DNA of 52,194 nt from an uncultured Clostridia bacterium (GTDB lineage: Bacteria; Bacillota_A; Clostridia; TANB77; CAG-508), in NCBI GenBank assembly GCA_944388685.1, contig CALXJS010000003.1, forward strand, positions 1-52,194, in the 5' to 3' direction. Position numbers and translations under genes: made by a program. Positions 36,455 through 45,151 of this stretch are shown piece after piece. Each line of letters opens with the position of its first letter. Within the stretch, counting starts at the first letter, position 1. The notes beneath the pieces are model-generated. The model was not told where the DNA came from, made no database searches, and worked only from the letters and a program-made list of their open reading frames with translations.

Positions 36455-38269
36455 CTACTTATTTCTATTTGCTCTTTCTCTTTCCTTTGTATCTAGAATT
36501 TTCTTTCTTAATCTGATTGATTTTGGTGTTACTTCTACCAATTCGTCATCTTGAATAAATTCAATGGCTTTTTCTAGTGACATTTGAATTGGTGGTACTA
36601 AACGTAATGCATCATCTGAACCAGATGCTCTTGTATTGGTTAAATGTTTTTCTTTACACACATTGATTGCTAAATCTTCTCCTCTTGAGTTTAGACCAAC
36701 AATCATTCCTTCATATACTTCTACACCAGGTCCAATGAATAAATCTCCTTTGTCTTGTGCATTGTATAGTCCATAGGTTACAGATTTTCCTGCTTCAAAT
36801 GCTACAATTGTTCCTCTTACACGTGCTTGGATATCGCCTTTATATGGTTGATATGAATCAAATATATGATTCATAGTTCCTTCCCCTTTTGTGTCTGTTA
36901 AAAATTCTGTTCTATATCCAATTAATCCTCTTGCTGGAATCTTAAATTCAATTTTTGTATGTCCATCTTCAGCTGGTTCCATATTTACCATTTCTGCTTT
37001 TCTTCTTCCTAATTTTTCGATAACATTTCCTACACAGTCATCTGGAACATTTACTACTAAGTCTTCTATTGGCTCACATTTTACACCATCAATTTCTTTA
37101 AAGATAACTTTTGGACGAGATACTAATAGTTCAAATCCTTCTCTTCTCATGGTTTCTATTAATACTGATAAATGCAATTCTCCTCTTCCTGATACTTCAA
37201 AAGCATCTGGTGAATCTGTTTCTTTTACTCTTAGTGATACATTTCTTTCTAGTTCTTTAAACAACCTATCTCTGATGTGACGAGATGTAATAAATTGTCC
37301 TTCTTTTCCTGCAAATGGTCCATTATTAACACTAAATGTCATAGATACAGTTGGTTCATCAATATCGACAAATGGTATTTTCTCTGGATGATTAAAATCA
37401 CAAATCGTATCCCCTATATTAATATCTGGTAATCCTGCAAGTTCAATAATATCTCCTGCTTTTCCTTCTTCTACTTCTACCTTATTTAATCCAACATGTG
37501 TATATACTTTTGCAATTCTACCTTGTGTAACCTTATCTTCTTTACCGCAAATTGCTACTGGCATTCCAACTTTGATACTTCCTCTTTCCACTCTTCCTAC
37601 TGCAATTCTTCCAACATAATCATCATAATCAATGTTAGATACTAACATTTGTGCTGGACCTTCTTCATCACAGTTTGGTGCTTGAATCGTATTAACAATT
37701 GTTTCGAATAGACAATGTAAATCTGTTGTTTCTTCATTTAAATCCATTTTAGCAATTCCATTTTTAGCTGAAGCATATACAACTGGGAAATCTAATTGTT
37801 CGTCATTAGCATCTAACTCAATAAATAATTCAATAACTTGATCTACAACTTTTTCAGGTTGTGCTCCTGGTCTATCAATCTTATTAATCACCACGATTGG
37901 TTTTAAACCTAAAGCCAATGATTTCTTTAAAACCTCTCTTGTTTGTGGCATTGCGCCTTCAAAGGCATCAACTAATAAAAGTACGCCATCAACAGTTTTA
38001 AGTACTCTTTCTACTTCTCCACCAAAATCAGCATGTCCTGGTGTATCTACAATATTAATTTTGATATCATGATACATAACAGATGTATTTTTAGAAAGAA
38101 TTGTAATTCCTCTTTCTTTCTCCAAATCGTTAGAATCCATTATTCTTTCTGCTACTTGTTCATTCTCTCTAAACACATGACTTTGTTTTAACATGGCATC
38201 TACCAATGTGGTTTTCCCATGGTCTACGTGTGCGATAATTGCAATATTTCTAATGTTTTTGTTGTTCAT
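36455..38269 (-). CDS. typA: Translational GTPase TypA/BipA
   Basis: 604 residues. A ribosome-binding GTPase of the elongation-factor family that helps 50S assembly and stress or cold growth. G1 AHVDHGKTT (13-21), switch [10 protein letters not shown]3 [10 protein letters not shown]4 NKIDRP; then domains II and III, and the TypA-specific C-terminal part ending [25 protein letters not shown]. Length is typical. A perfect promoter at 38399-38427 and a 120-base leader with a small ORF lie upstream. Frame intact. Confidence 0.96.
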   Translation of the reverse strand: MNNKNIRNIAIIAHVDHGKTTLVDAMLKQSHVFRENEQVAERIMDSNDLEKERGITILSKNTSVMYHDIKINIVDTPGHADFGGEVERVLKTVDGVLLLVDAFEGAMPQTREVLKKSLALGLKPIVVINKIDRPGAQPEKVVDQVIELFIELDANDEQLDFPVVYASAKNGIAKMDLNEETTDLHCLFETIVNTIQAPNCDEEGPAQMLVSNIDYDDYVGRIAVGRVERGSIKVGMPVAICGKEDKVTQGRIAKVYTHVGLNKVEVEEGKAGDIIELAGLPDINIGDTICDFNHPEKIPFVDIDEPTVSMTFSVNNGPFAGKEGQFITSRHIRDRLFKELERNVSLRVKETDSPDAFEVSGRGELHLSVLIETMRREGFELLVSRPKVIFKEIDGVKCEPIEDLVVNVPDDCVGNVIEKLGRRKAEMVNMEPAEDGHTKIEFKIPARGLIGYRTEFLTDTKGEGTMNHIFDSYQPYKGDIQARVRGTIVAFEAGKSVTYGLYNAQDKGDLFIGPGVEVYEGMIVGLNSRGEDLAINVCKEKHLTNTRASGSDDALRLVPPIQMSLEKAIEFIQDDELVEVTPKSIRLRKKILDTKERERANRNK

Positions 38270-38273
38270 TTTA

Positions 38274-38333
38274 CTACTCCCTCTCTTTTATTTTGTCCAA
38301 TGGGTCCAAATGGACCTGGTCCCAATGCGACAT
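38274..38333 (-). CDS. Possible 19-residue leader peptide of typA
   Basis: A short ORF in the typA leader: MSHWDQVHLDPLDKIKERE and stop. Its last codons (AAA GAG AGG GAG TAG) contain the typA Shine-Dalgarno and the stop lies four bases before the typA ATG, an arrangement that would couple the two. Its own Shine-Dalgarno is weak (GGAAA, about 13 bases away), so translation is not assured. Confidence 0.35.
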   Translation of the reverse strand: MSHWDQVHLDPLDKIKERE

Positions 38334-38392
38334 TTATTAAGACGTTTTCCAAAGTTTTTCTTGAAAAACGCCTAACTCTCTAAAAATCAGCT
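38334..38392 (-). promoter_or_regulatory. Structured leader of typA
   Basis: Between the predicted start of transcription and the leader ORF, GGCGTTTTTC pairs with GGAAAACGTC around AAGAAAAACTTT. Further on, within the leader ORF, GGTCC/GGACC blocks could form a competing hairpin next to the Shine-Dalgarno. This looks like a regulatory leader but matches no riboswitch I know. Confidence 0.4.
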
Positions 38393-38398
38393 TATAAA

Positions 38399-38427
38399 AT
38401 TATACACCTATTTGGTGGTTTTGTCAA
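38399..38427 (-). promoter_or_regulatory. Perfect consensus sigma-A promoter of typA
   Basis: Minus strand: TTGACA (38422-38427), 17-base spacer, TATAAT (38399-38404). It places the transcript start near 38392, giving a leader of about 120 bases. Confidence 0.85.
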
Positions 38428-38506
38428 TTAATTTTTCAAACAACCAATTGGCACTACATTGCTATCGCAAATAACACTAATATAATAAAATTGTACATAT
38501 TTTCTC

Positions 38507-39103
38507 CTAACTAGCAAGTTCGATAATCTTGTTCATAATTTCGTCTGTAACTTTATCTAACACCTCTTTATCTTTGCTTCCTTTATACTCGCTATAATCT
38601 AGTGGTTTTCCATAAGTAATTGTGATTTTATGATAATCTTTTGTTCCACCTTTTATACCACAAGGGACAACTTTTGCTCCACTTCTTATGGCAAAAAAAG
38701 CAACACCATCTTTTACCTTTTCTCCTTTTTCTAAACCATTTCTAGTTCCTTCTGGGAATAACGCAATACATTTTCCTTCTTTCAAATCTTTCAAGGATTT
38801 CTTTATGGCTGATACATCTTTTTCATCTCTTTTCACTGGTATAGCTTCAAAAGCCCATCCTAGAAATGCCAAGAATTTGTTTTTATATAATTCCTCTTTG
38901 GCTAAAAATTTCATATCTCTTTTAGCTGTTACTACCATTAGTGGTGGGTCTAAATAACTTCTATGATTTCCACAGAAGATTAATGCCCCATCTTTTGGAA
39001 CATTTTCTAATCCTTTAATCTCTGCTTGGTAAAATATCTTAAACCATATATATAAGGCTCCTCTTACAATTGCTTTAATAATTTCTTTTAATACTTTTTT
39101 CAT
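38507..39103 (-). CDS. plsC: 1-acylglycerol-3-phosphate acyltransferase
   Basis: 198 residues from the ATG after AAAAGGAGA (39103); an in-frame upstream ATG lacks a ribosome site. Makes phosphatidic acid from lysophosphatidic acid at the membrane. Motif I NHRSYLDP (catalytic His and Asp), motif II near FLGWAFEAIPVKRDE, motif III FPEGTRN and motif IV KVVPCGI are all seen. Directly follows cmk, a common clostridial pairing, so they are probably one operon. Confidence 0.92.
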   Translation of the reverse strand: MKKVLKEIIKAIVRGALYIWFKIFYQAEIKGLENVPKDGALIFCGNHRSYLDPPLMVVTAKRDMKFLAKEELYKNKFLAFLGWAFEAIPVKRDEKDVSAIKKSLKDLKEGKCIALFPEGTRNGLEKGEKVKDGVAFFAIRSGAKVVPCGIKGGTKDYHKITITYGKPLDYSEYKGSKDKEVLDKVTDEIMNKIIELAS

Positions 39104-39200
39104 TTTTGTCTCCTTTTTGAATATTAAGGACATCCTATATCAGAACGAAAAGGACAGACCTTTTATTTTCTATTTTACTATATCCTATTTATCAAATCTT

Positions 39201-39857
39201 TTATTGATTATTCTTTATTATTTCTATAATTTTATCTACCACTTGTTCAATGCTTAAATTAGTAGAATCCACATATATTGCGTCCTCTGCTCTTTTTAAA
39301 GGTGCAATTTTTCTAGTAGAGTCTCTTTTATCTCTATCCTTTATTCCTTGCAACACTTCCTCATAAGAACATTCTATTCCTTTTTCTTGATTTTGCAAAA
39401 CTCTTCTTCTTGCTCTTTCTTCTGGGGTTGCGTCTAAATAAATTTTTACATCTGCATTAGGAAATACAACAGTTCCAATGTCTCTTCCCTCCATGATAAC
39501 ATTTTTTCCTTTGGCAATATTTCGTTGTAATTCTAATAATTTTTCTCTTACCACTGGTATAACTGACACTGGAGATACAAAATCATTGACATCATTTTCT
39601 CTAATTCTGTGTGTTACCTCTTCTCCATTTAAAAAGATTTTTCCATCAGGATGCATTTCAATATTGATTTTGCTTAACATTTCTTCTATTTTCTGCTCTT
39701 CTTGTATATCAATATGTTCTTGAATCATGTTTAAGGCAACACATCGAAAGGTTGCTCCTGTATCAATATTGACTAATCCTAATTTTTCTCCTACCATTTT
39801 GGTTATAGTTCCTTTTCCTGCCCCTGCAGGTCCATCAATTGCTACTACAAATGACAT
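39201..39857 (-). CDS. cmk: Cytidylate kinase
   Basis: 218 residues. Phosphorylates CMP and dCMP. P-loop IDGPAGAGKGT (8-18), then NIDTGATFRCVAL (the usual YR pair is FR here), IMEGRDIGTVVFPNADVKIYLDA, and RDKRDSTRKIAPLKRAEDA near residue 180 for CMP and lid contacts. Length is standard. Followed by plsC 97 bases on. Confidence 0.94.
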   Translation of the reverse strand: MSFVVAIDGPAGAGKGTITKMVGEKLGLVNIDTGATFRCVALNMIQEHIDIQEEQKIEEMLSKINIEMHPDGKIFLNGEEVTHRIRENDVNDFVSPVSVIPVVREKLLELQRNIAKGKNVIMEGRDIGTVVFPNADVKIYLDATPEERARRRVLQNQEKGIECSYEEVLQGIKDRDKRDSTRKIAPLKRAEDAIYVDSTNLSIEQVVDKIIEIIKNNQ

Positions 39858-39892
39858 ATTCTTTCCTCTTTTCTTATATTTTTATGACTTCT

Positions 39893-40003
39893 TTATGAGT
39901 TTGCAATGGTCTTTGACGATCTTTCCTAGGCAGTTTGGCACGACTTACCATCGTTTGGTCGTGCCAAACTTTTTTACACTTTATTAAGCGTCTAACTCAT
40001 AAC
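39893..40003 (+). repeat. Nested inverted repeat with strong plus-strand terminator hairpin
   Basis: Outer arms TTATGAGTT (39893) and AACTCATAA (near 40003); inside, AGTTTGGCACGAC (39930-39942) pairs with GTCGTGCCAAACT (39959-39971), followed by TTTTTTAC on the plus strand. Both neighbouring genes are minus-strand, so the U-tract is on the antisense side. The hairpin is unusually GC-rich for this DNA. Confidence 0.6.
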
Positions 40004-40007
40004 TCAA

Positions 40008-40868
40008 TTATTTATCCTGCTTTTCTGGCACATAAATATTTTTAGCTACAACATCCAATTCCACAACATTCATAGCCGTTAATTTTTCGATTTCTTTTTT
40101 GGCTCTATCTTTAAAATCCTTGATGCCTTCTATGACATTATATCCATACATGACAGTAACCTCTACATAGATTTTTGCGCCTTCTCCATAATTTTCTACC
40201 CTTGTTCTAGATATTTTATAAATGGCTGGTGTTTGTACAGCAATATATTCTAATATTTGTCTAAATACCAAATCTGATATTGTAAATTTTCCTAAGTAAC
40301 TAAAGGTTGGTCTTATGATAGATTTTTCAGATATATATGGTTTTTGACCTTTTCCTTTTGATTTAAAAATTTGTAATGGATCTAACAGATATCCAGAAAA
40401 ATCTTTCTTGATTTGAAAGGTTGGAACCGGAATAACATGTTTTCCTTCTGTTACACGAATTCTTCTTGCTGTTTCCATTTCTTGTTTTGTAGCTACATCT
40501 GTTATATAGATATATTCACTAATTTCTGGTAGACCCAAATTGGCTGCAATTTTTTGTACCATTCCATCTGATGTTCCTAATATCAATATACTTTGTGGTT
40601 TTTCCTTTTTTAGTACTTTTATTACTTTATCTCTTTCTTCTTTTTCATAAAATAAAGCATGCTTTACTGTTCCTACTTTTGTCGGTGCTTTTTTTGCAGA
40701 TTCTCCAGCTAATACTTCATTTTCTTTAATTAATAGTCCATCGTCTATTATATAACTAATATTCTTTTCACTGGCTACCATTTGAGCACGATAACTTTTT
40801 CCTGTTCCTGATGGACCAACAAATGCATATACTTTTATTTTATTTCCAAACAATTCATCTAATATCAT
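40008..40868 (-). CDS. P-loop NTPase fused to an Asp23/Gls24-like domain
   Basis: 286 residues. N-terminal part has Walker A FVGPSGTGKSYRAQ (16-29) and a nucleotide-kinase-like start (YIIDDGLLIKENEV, LILGTSDGMVQKI). The C-terminal 90 residues (SDLVFRQILEYIAVQTPAIYKISRTR... GAKIYVEVTVMYGYNVIEG... VVELDVVAKNIYVP) resemble the Asp23/YloU family, small proteins linked to cell-envelope homeostasis. The combination is a fusion or a conserved clostridial architecture; I cannot assign a precise role. Frame intact. Confidence 0.72.
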   Translation of the reverse strand: MILDELFGNKIKVYAFVGPSGTGKSYRAQMVASEKNISYIIDDGLLIKENEVLAGESAKKAPTKVGTVKHALFYEKEERDKVIKVLKKEKPQSILILGTSDGMVQKIAANLGLPEISEYIYITDVATKQEMETARRIRVTEGKHVIPVPTFQIKKDFSGYLLDPLQIFKSKGKGQKPYISEKSIIRPTFSYLGKFTISDLVFRQILEYIAVQTPAIYKISRTRVENYGEGAKIYVEVTVMYGYNVIEGIKDFKDRAKKEIEKLTAMNVVELDVVAKNIYVPEKQDK

Positions 40869-40981
40869 ATTGATTTGTTGTTATCTACTATAAACAACTT
40901 ACTCCTTTCTTCATTTTATCAAAAATATACATATATCTTCAAATTTAGATTTTATGGATTATGCTTTTTTGTGTTTAATGT

Positions 40982-42133
40982 CTAATTTGAATAATCTTCA
41001 TTACTGATATTGGGATAACTAAATATTTTTCCACCTTCTGTAAATTGTCCACTTGGACTATGGTCTTGCTCAATCGTTTCTCTCCCTACTAAAAAATATT
41101 TAGTTCTAGATTCTTCACTTGCTGTTCCTCCACCTACTACAACAGGATCATCCCAAGTAGTATCTACTGCATACCATTTTCCATTTAATTGCACATAATT
41201 CCATGCATGGTTTTCTGTTTCTCCCTGTGAATTCGTAGCCGTTCCAATAATCATTACACAAGGTATATCCAATTCATCCAACAAATATTTAAATGCTCTT
41301 GCATATCCTTCACATACACATTCTCTATTCACTAATGCCCCATATATATTATAGATATTATCTTTTGATATTGTACTCTCATAACTAATTGTATCTACTA
41401 AATAATCATGTACCATTTTGATATCTTCATAAGTATTTCCTGTTTTATTTTGCAATATTTGATTCTTTACTTGTTCTATTTGTACGATAGCCTGATCTAT
41501 CGATTCCTTAGAATTAAATTCTTCTGTTAAATAATTTGCTTCATTTCCTGAATTTATATATACATTATAGGTTGTATCTCCGCCTCTCGTTGTCGTTTCA
41601 ATATTCAAATACATTTTTCTAGGACTTAAATAAAATACTTCTGTATTATCATATGTATATGCTTCTATAGCTGACTGATAATATTCTCCCAATTCTTCTT
41701 GTCCGTTTTCTTGAGATAATATATCTGAAAAACTTGTCCCTAATTCTATTTGATATGTTCCTGTTTTCATTTGTTCTTTATTACTTTCAAATGCTCTATA
41801 TATAATTCTTGATTCTTTATCTAATTGATTATAAAAATACTTATCTACTTGTATATTAGAATAATCATTTGTTGAAAGATTATTAGATTTTTCTATTTGA
41901 TTGATAGGATTTTCCACAATTTCTGGTGCTTCAATATCATCCTCTACTGTTTTTTCTCCCTCAGACGTATTTATATTTTCAGAAGTTTCTGCAAAAGTTA
42001 TTTCTTTATTTTCTCCTGTAAATTCTTGAATAGCAATAATAGAAAATACCACCAAACCAGAAAAAATACCTATGATTATTAAAAATAATAAAATTGAAGT
42101 AATTTTATCTCTTAATTCTTCTTTCATAATCAT
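40982..42133 (-). CDS. Membrane-anchored transglutaminase-like protein
   Basis: 383 residues: a membrane segment at about 12-34, a Glu/Asn-rich linker to about 95, and a transglutaminase-like Cys protease domain with RECVCEGYARAFKYLL (catalytic Cys), ENHAWNYVQLNGKWYAVDTTWDDP (catalytic His and Asp). Such surface proteins act as proteases or cross-linking enzymes, often in wall or spore functions; the substrate is unknown. It diverges from the ger operon. Promoter with TGATATAAT on the minus strand at 42159-42167. Confidence 0.82.
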   Translation of the reverse strand: MIMKEELRDKITSILLFLIIIGIFSGLVVFSIIAIQEFTGENKEITFAETSENINTSEGEKTVEDDIEAPEIVENPINQIEKSNNLSTNDYSNIQVDKYFYNQLDKESRIIYRAFESNKEQMKTGTYQIELGTSFSDILSQENGQEELGEYYQSAIEAYTYDNTEVFYLSPRKMYLNIETTTRGGDTTYNVYINSGNEANYLTEEFNSKESIDQAIVQIEQVKNQILQNKTGNTYEDIKMVHDYLVDTISYESTISKDNIYNIYGALVNRECVCEGYARAFKYLLDELDIPCVMIIGTATNSQGETENHAWNYVQLNGKWYAVDTTWDDPVVVGGGTASEESRTKYFLVGRETIEQDHSPSGQFTEGGKIFSYPNISNEDYSN

Positions 42134-42158
42134 TTTCCTTTCATCACACTATGTATTT

Positions 42159-42167
42159 ATTATATCA
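42159..42167 (-). promoter_or_regulatory. Extended -10 promoter of the transglutaminase-like gene
   Basis: Minus strand TGATATAAT (TATAAT at 42159-42164, TG at 42166-42167), with the ATG 26 bases on. The plus-strand ger promoter in this same 162-base gap is not evident to me; a sporulation (sigma-G type) promoter may be expected. Confidence 0.55.
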
Positions 42168-42295
42168 TTTTTATCCTTTAAAAACTAGTATAAATTTAAA
42201 AAATTTACCAATACTATATATAAATTCACAGTCATGTTAATTGTGTCTAAAATAAGATATAAATAACAAATTATAAATAAATAGGTGATATAAAT

Positions 42296-43996
42296 ATGAA
42301 TTTTAAAGATTTACTTTCTTCTATATTTACTTATACTCCAGATAATAAGCAAACATATCATTTCAATTTAGTAGAAGATATTCATACAAAAGCTTATCCA
42401 GAAAGTGATTTAGGAAATGAAGAAAATTCTCAAACCAAAATTTTTCCTAGTCTTACTGTTAATACAGATTATTTAAAAAGTAAATTTAATCTTTTGATCA
42501 ATTCTGATGTGATTTTTCGTAATTTTGTATTAAATGCTAGAGGAAAACAATATCAAGCACTTTTAATTTTTATTGATGGTATGATTAATACAGAAATTAT
42601 GAATGAATTTATTTTAGAGCCTTTAATGATGCGTAATAAAAATAATCTGTTTGATGGTTCTCAAAATAAAGTAATTTCAGAAGCTGTTGCTAATAATATT
42701 ACTGTTAGAAAAGTTAAAAAATTCAACTTACCTAATTATATTTCTAGCTGTCTAGTACCGCAAAATGCAATCAAACAAGTTTCTACTTTTGAAGAGATTA
42801 TTTCTGGAATTAATTCAGGAAATTGTGCATTATTTATTGATACACTAGATTTAGCATTTGACATAGAGGTAAAAGGATTTAAACAAAGAGGTATTGAAAA
42901 ACCAAGTAACGAAATTGTTATTAAAGGTCCTCATGAATCTTTTGTTGAAAATATAAGAACCAATACCTCTCTTATTAGAAGATTTGTTAATAACGAAAAT
43001 TTAATTATAGAAAATTTAACAATCGGAAATATTACTAAAACAAAATGTGGTGTTTGTTATATTTCAGGACTTGCAAATGAAGATTTAATTGCAGAAGTAA
43101 AATTTAGAATGAATAATTTAGATGTTGATTCCTTACTTTCTGCTGGACAATTAGAACAATTAATTACAGATTCTAGTAATATAAATTCACCTCAACTAAT
43201 TTCTACTGAAAGACCTGATAAAACAGCCAGTTATTTATTAGATGGTAGAGTGATTATTTTGGTAAATGGTTCTCCATATGCCATCATTACACCTGGTATT
43301 TTATCTGACTTTTTAAGTTCACCAGATGATAAAAATCAAAAAACGCTATTTTCTAATTTTACAAAATTTATTAGATTAATTGCTGCATTTATTACTTTAC
43401 TACTTCCAGGATTATATATTGCTGTTACAAGCTTTCACCAAGAAATATTACCTACTGAATTACTATTTTCAATTTTAGCTTCACGTGCCAATGTTCCCTT
43501 TCCTATTATTTTTGAATTACTTGTTTTAGAAATTTCCTTTGAGTTGATTCGTGAAGCTGGTCTAAGAGTTCCTTCTCCTATTGGCCCTACTATTGGCATT
43601 GTTGGTGCTTTAGTAATGGGACAAGCTGCCGTTAGTGCTGGAATTGTTAGTCCTATCTTAATTATTGTAGTTGCTATTACTGGAACCGCTTCTTTTGCTA
43701 TTCCCGATTATTCTTTTGGATTTCACTTAAGAATATATCGATTTTTATTTATATTTCTTGGCTATCTTTGTGGATTTTTAGGAATCGCTTTAGGACTTTT
43801 TGTTTATATGGTTATGATGTGTGATTCAAAATCTTTTGGTGTTCCTTATACTGTTGGAATTTCTCCTCTTGAACATGTAAAAGGATCCTCTTACTTTTTA
43901 CCTCCTCTTTGGAAAAGAGAATATCGTTCTGGCTTTTTAAATAGTAAAAAAACCAATAAGCAAGGTGCTATTTCTATGAAATGGAGAAACAGTTAA
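42296..43996 (+). CDS. gerKA: Spore germinant receptor subunit A (GerA family)
   Basis: 566 residues. A large N-terminal cytosolic part, then four to six membrane helices. Family signatures: GPHESFVENIRTNTSLIRR (about 210-228), TERPDKTASYLLDGRVIILVNGSPYAI (about 306-332), and REAGLRVPSPIGPTIGIVGALVMGQAAV (about 422-449). GerA subunits sit in the spore inner membrane and form ligand-gated channels with GerB and GerC. AGGTGAT precedes the ATG. First gene of a four-gene operon with a 38-base gap to gerB. The exact paralogue (gerA, gerK or other) cannot be decided. Confidence 0.93.
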   Translation: MNFKDLLSSIFTYTPDNKQTYHFNLVEDIHTKAYPESDLGNEENSQTKIFPSLTVNTDYLKSKFNLLINSDVIFRNFVLNARGKQYQALLIFIDGMINTEIMNEFILEPLMMRNKNNLFDGSQNKVISEAVANNITVRKVKKFNLPNYISSCLVPQNAIKQVSTFEEIISGINSGNCALFIDTLDLAFDIEVKGFKQRGIEKPSNEIVIKGPHESFVENIRTNTSLIRRFVNNENLIIENLTIGNITKTKCGVCYISGLANEDLIAEVKFRMNNLDVDSLLSAGQLEQLITDSSNINSPQLISTERPDKTASYLLDGRVIILVNGSPYAIITPGILSDFLSSPDDKNQKTLFSNFTKFIRLIAAFITLLLPGLYIAVTSFHQEILPTELLFSILASRANVPFPIIFELLVLEISFELIREAGLRVPSPIGPTIGIVGALVMGQAAVSAGIVSPILIIVVAITGTASFAIPDYSFGFHLRIYRFLFIFLGYLCGFLGIALGLFVYMVMMCDSKSFGVPYTVGISPLEHVKGSSYFLPPLWKREYRSGFLNSKKTNKQGAISMKWRNS

Positions 43997-44034
43997 ATGA
44001 CTAAAATGAAATGTATTTTTTGAAAGGAGTCTTT

Positions 44035-45151
44035 ATGGAAAACTCTAAAATAACTGCTGCTGAAGCAATTAGTATTGTATTAGGTGTTTTTGTGGCTTAT
44101 ACATTAGTTGCCCTTCCCCGAAGTATGTTAGAAACCACAAAAACAGCAACACTACTTAATATTATTTATGTTGGAATTATTGCTCTATTTATCACTTTTT
44201 TAATTTATAAACTTATTATCAAATTTCCTCGGAAATGATATTGTAGATATTGCTGAATATTTGGGTGGAAAAACGTTAAAGAATTTTATTGGTATTATTT
44301 TCATTTTTTATTTTATGTTTAGCAGTAGTATTCTTCTTAGAAACTTTTGTGAATGTTTAAAAATTGTATATTATCCAATGACAAGTTTAATCTTTATCAT
44401 TATTACATTTATCATTGTTATATGTATTACCCTACACCATCGTTTTTCCTCTATAGCTAAGGTGAATTTATTAATTATTCCTTTGGTTATCATTAGTATC
44501 GTCTTTTTATTTGTTGCTAATATTGAAAATTTTTCTTTAGATAATATCTTTCCGATATTTGGAGATGGTTTGTTTAATACTTTTATAACAGGATTAGGAA
44601 ATTTAGGGGCATTTGGTGGAATTACATTATTATACTTCATTCCTCCTTATTTGAAAGAACCTCAAAAAATGAAAAAAGTATATTTAACTTCTGTGATTTT
44701 AGGTACTATCTATTTTTTATTATGTGTCTCTATTATCTTATTTATGTTTATATCTTTAATGTACACTAATCAGATAATGCCTCTCTATTCTGCTGCAAGA
44801 CATATTGAGTTTGGAAACTTTTTTCAGAGATTAGAATCCATTTTTCTTCTTATATGGATATTACAAATGGTCTGTTATTTAAGTATTATTACCAAATTAT
44901 CTATTTCTATATTTAAGAAGATTACCAATATTACAGATGAAAAACCTGTGATTTTAGTATTTGGATTATTAATCTTTGCTATTAGTTTATTTCCTAAAAA
45001 TTATGCTATTTCAAAATTTATAGAGAACTATTTATATCACTACATGGTTATTGGAATTTCTATGGTTTTAGGCTTATCTATTTTAACTTTAGCCTATTTA
45101 AAAAAAAGAAAGAAAAAGGAGTTGAATGCAAATCATGAAGAAAATCATTAA
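44035..45151 (+). CDS. gerKB: Spore germinant receptor subunit B (GerB family), with +1 frameshift at CGG
   Basis: 371 residues when merged, with about ten membrane segments (APC-like permease fold). The ATG at 44035 follows GAAAGGAGT. The GerB N-terminus (ITAAEAISIVLGVFVAYTLVALPRSML) is in the first frame. Zero frame then reads TTT CCT CGG AAA TGA (CGG at 44230-44232). Skipping the C gives CCT GGA AAT GAT and continues PGNDIVDIAEYLGGKTLKNFIG, matching the GerB FPG...I.E..LGK block, to the stop at 45151. The merged length is normal. This is the same C-before-GGA break as engB. It overlaps the start of gerC. Confidence 0.87.
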
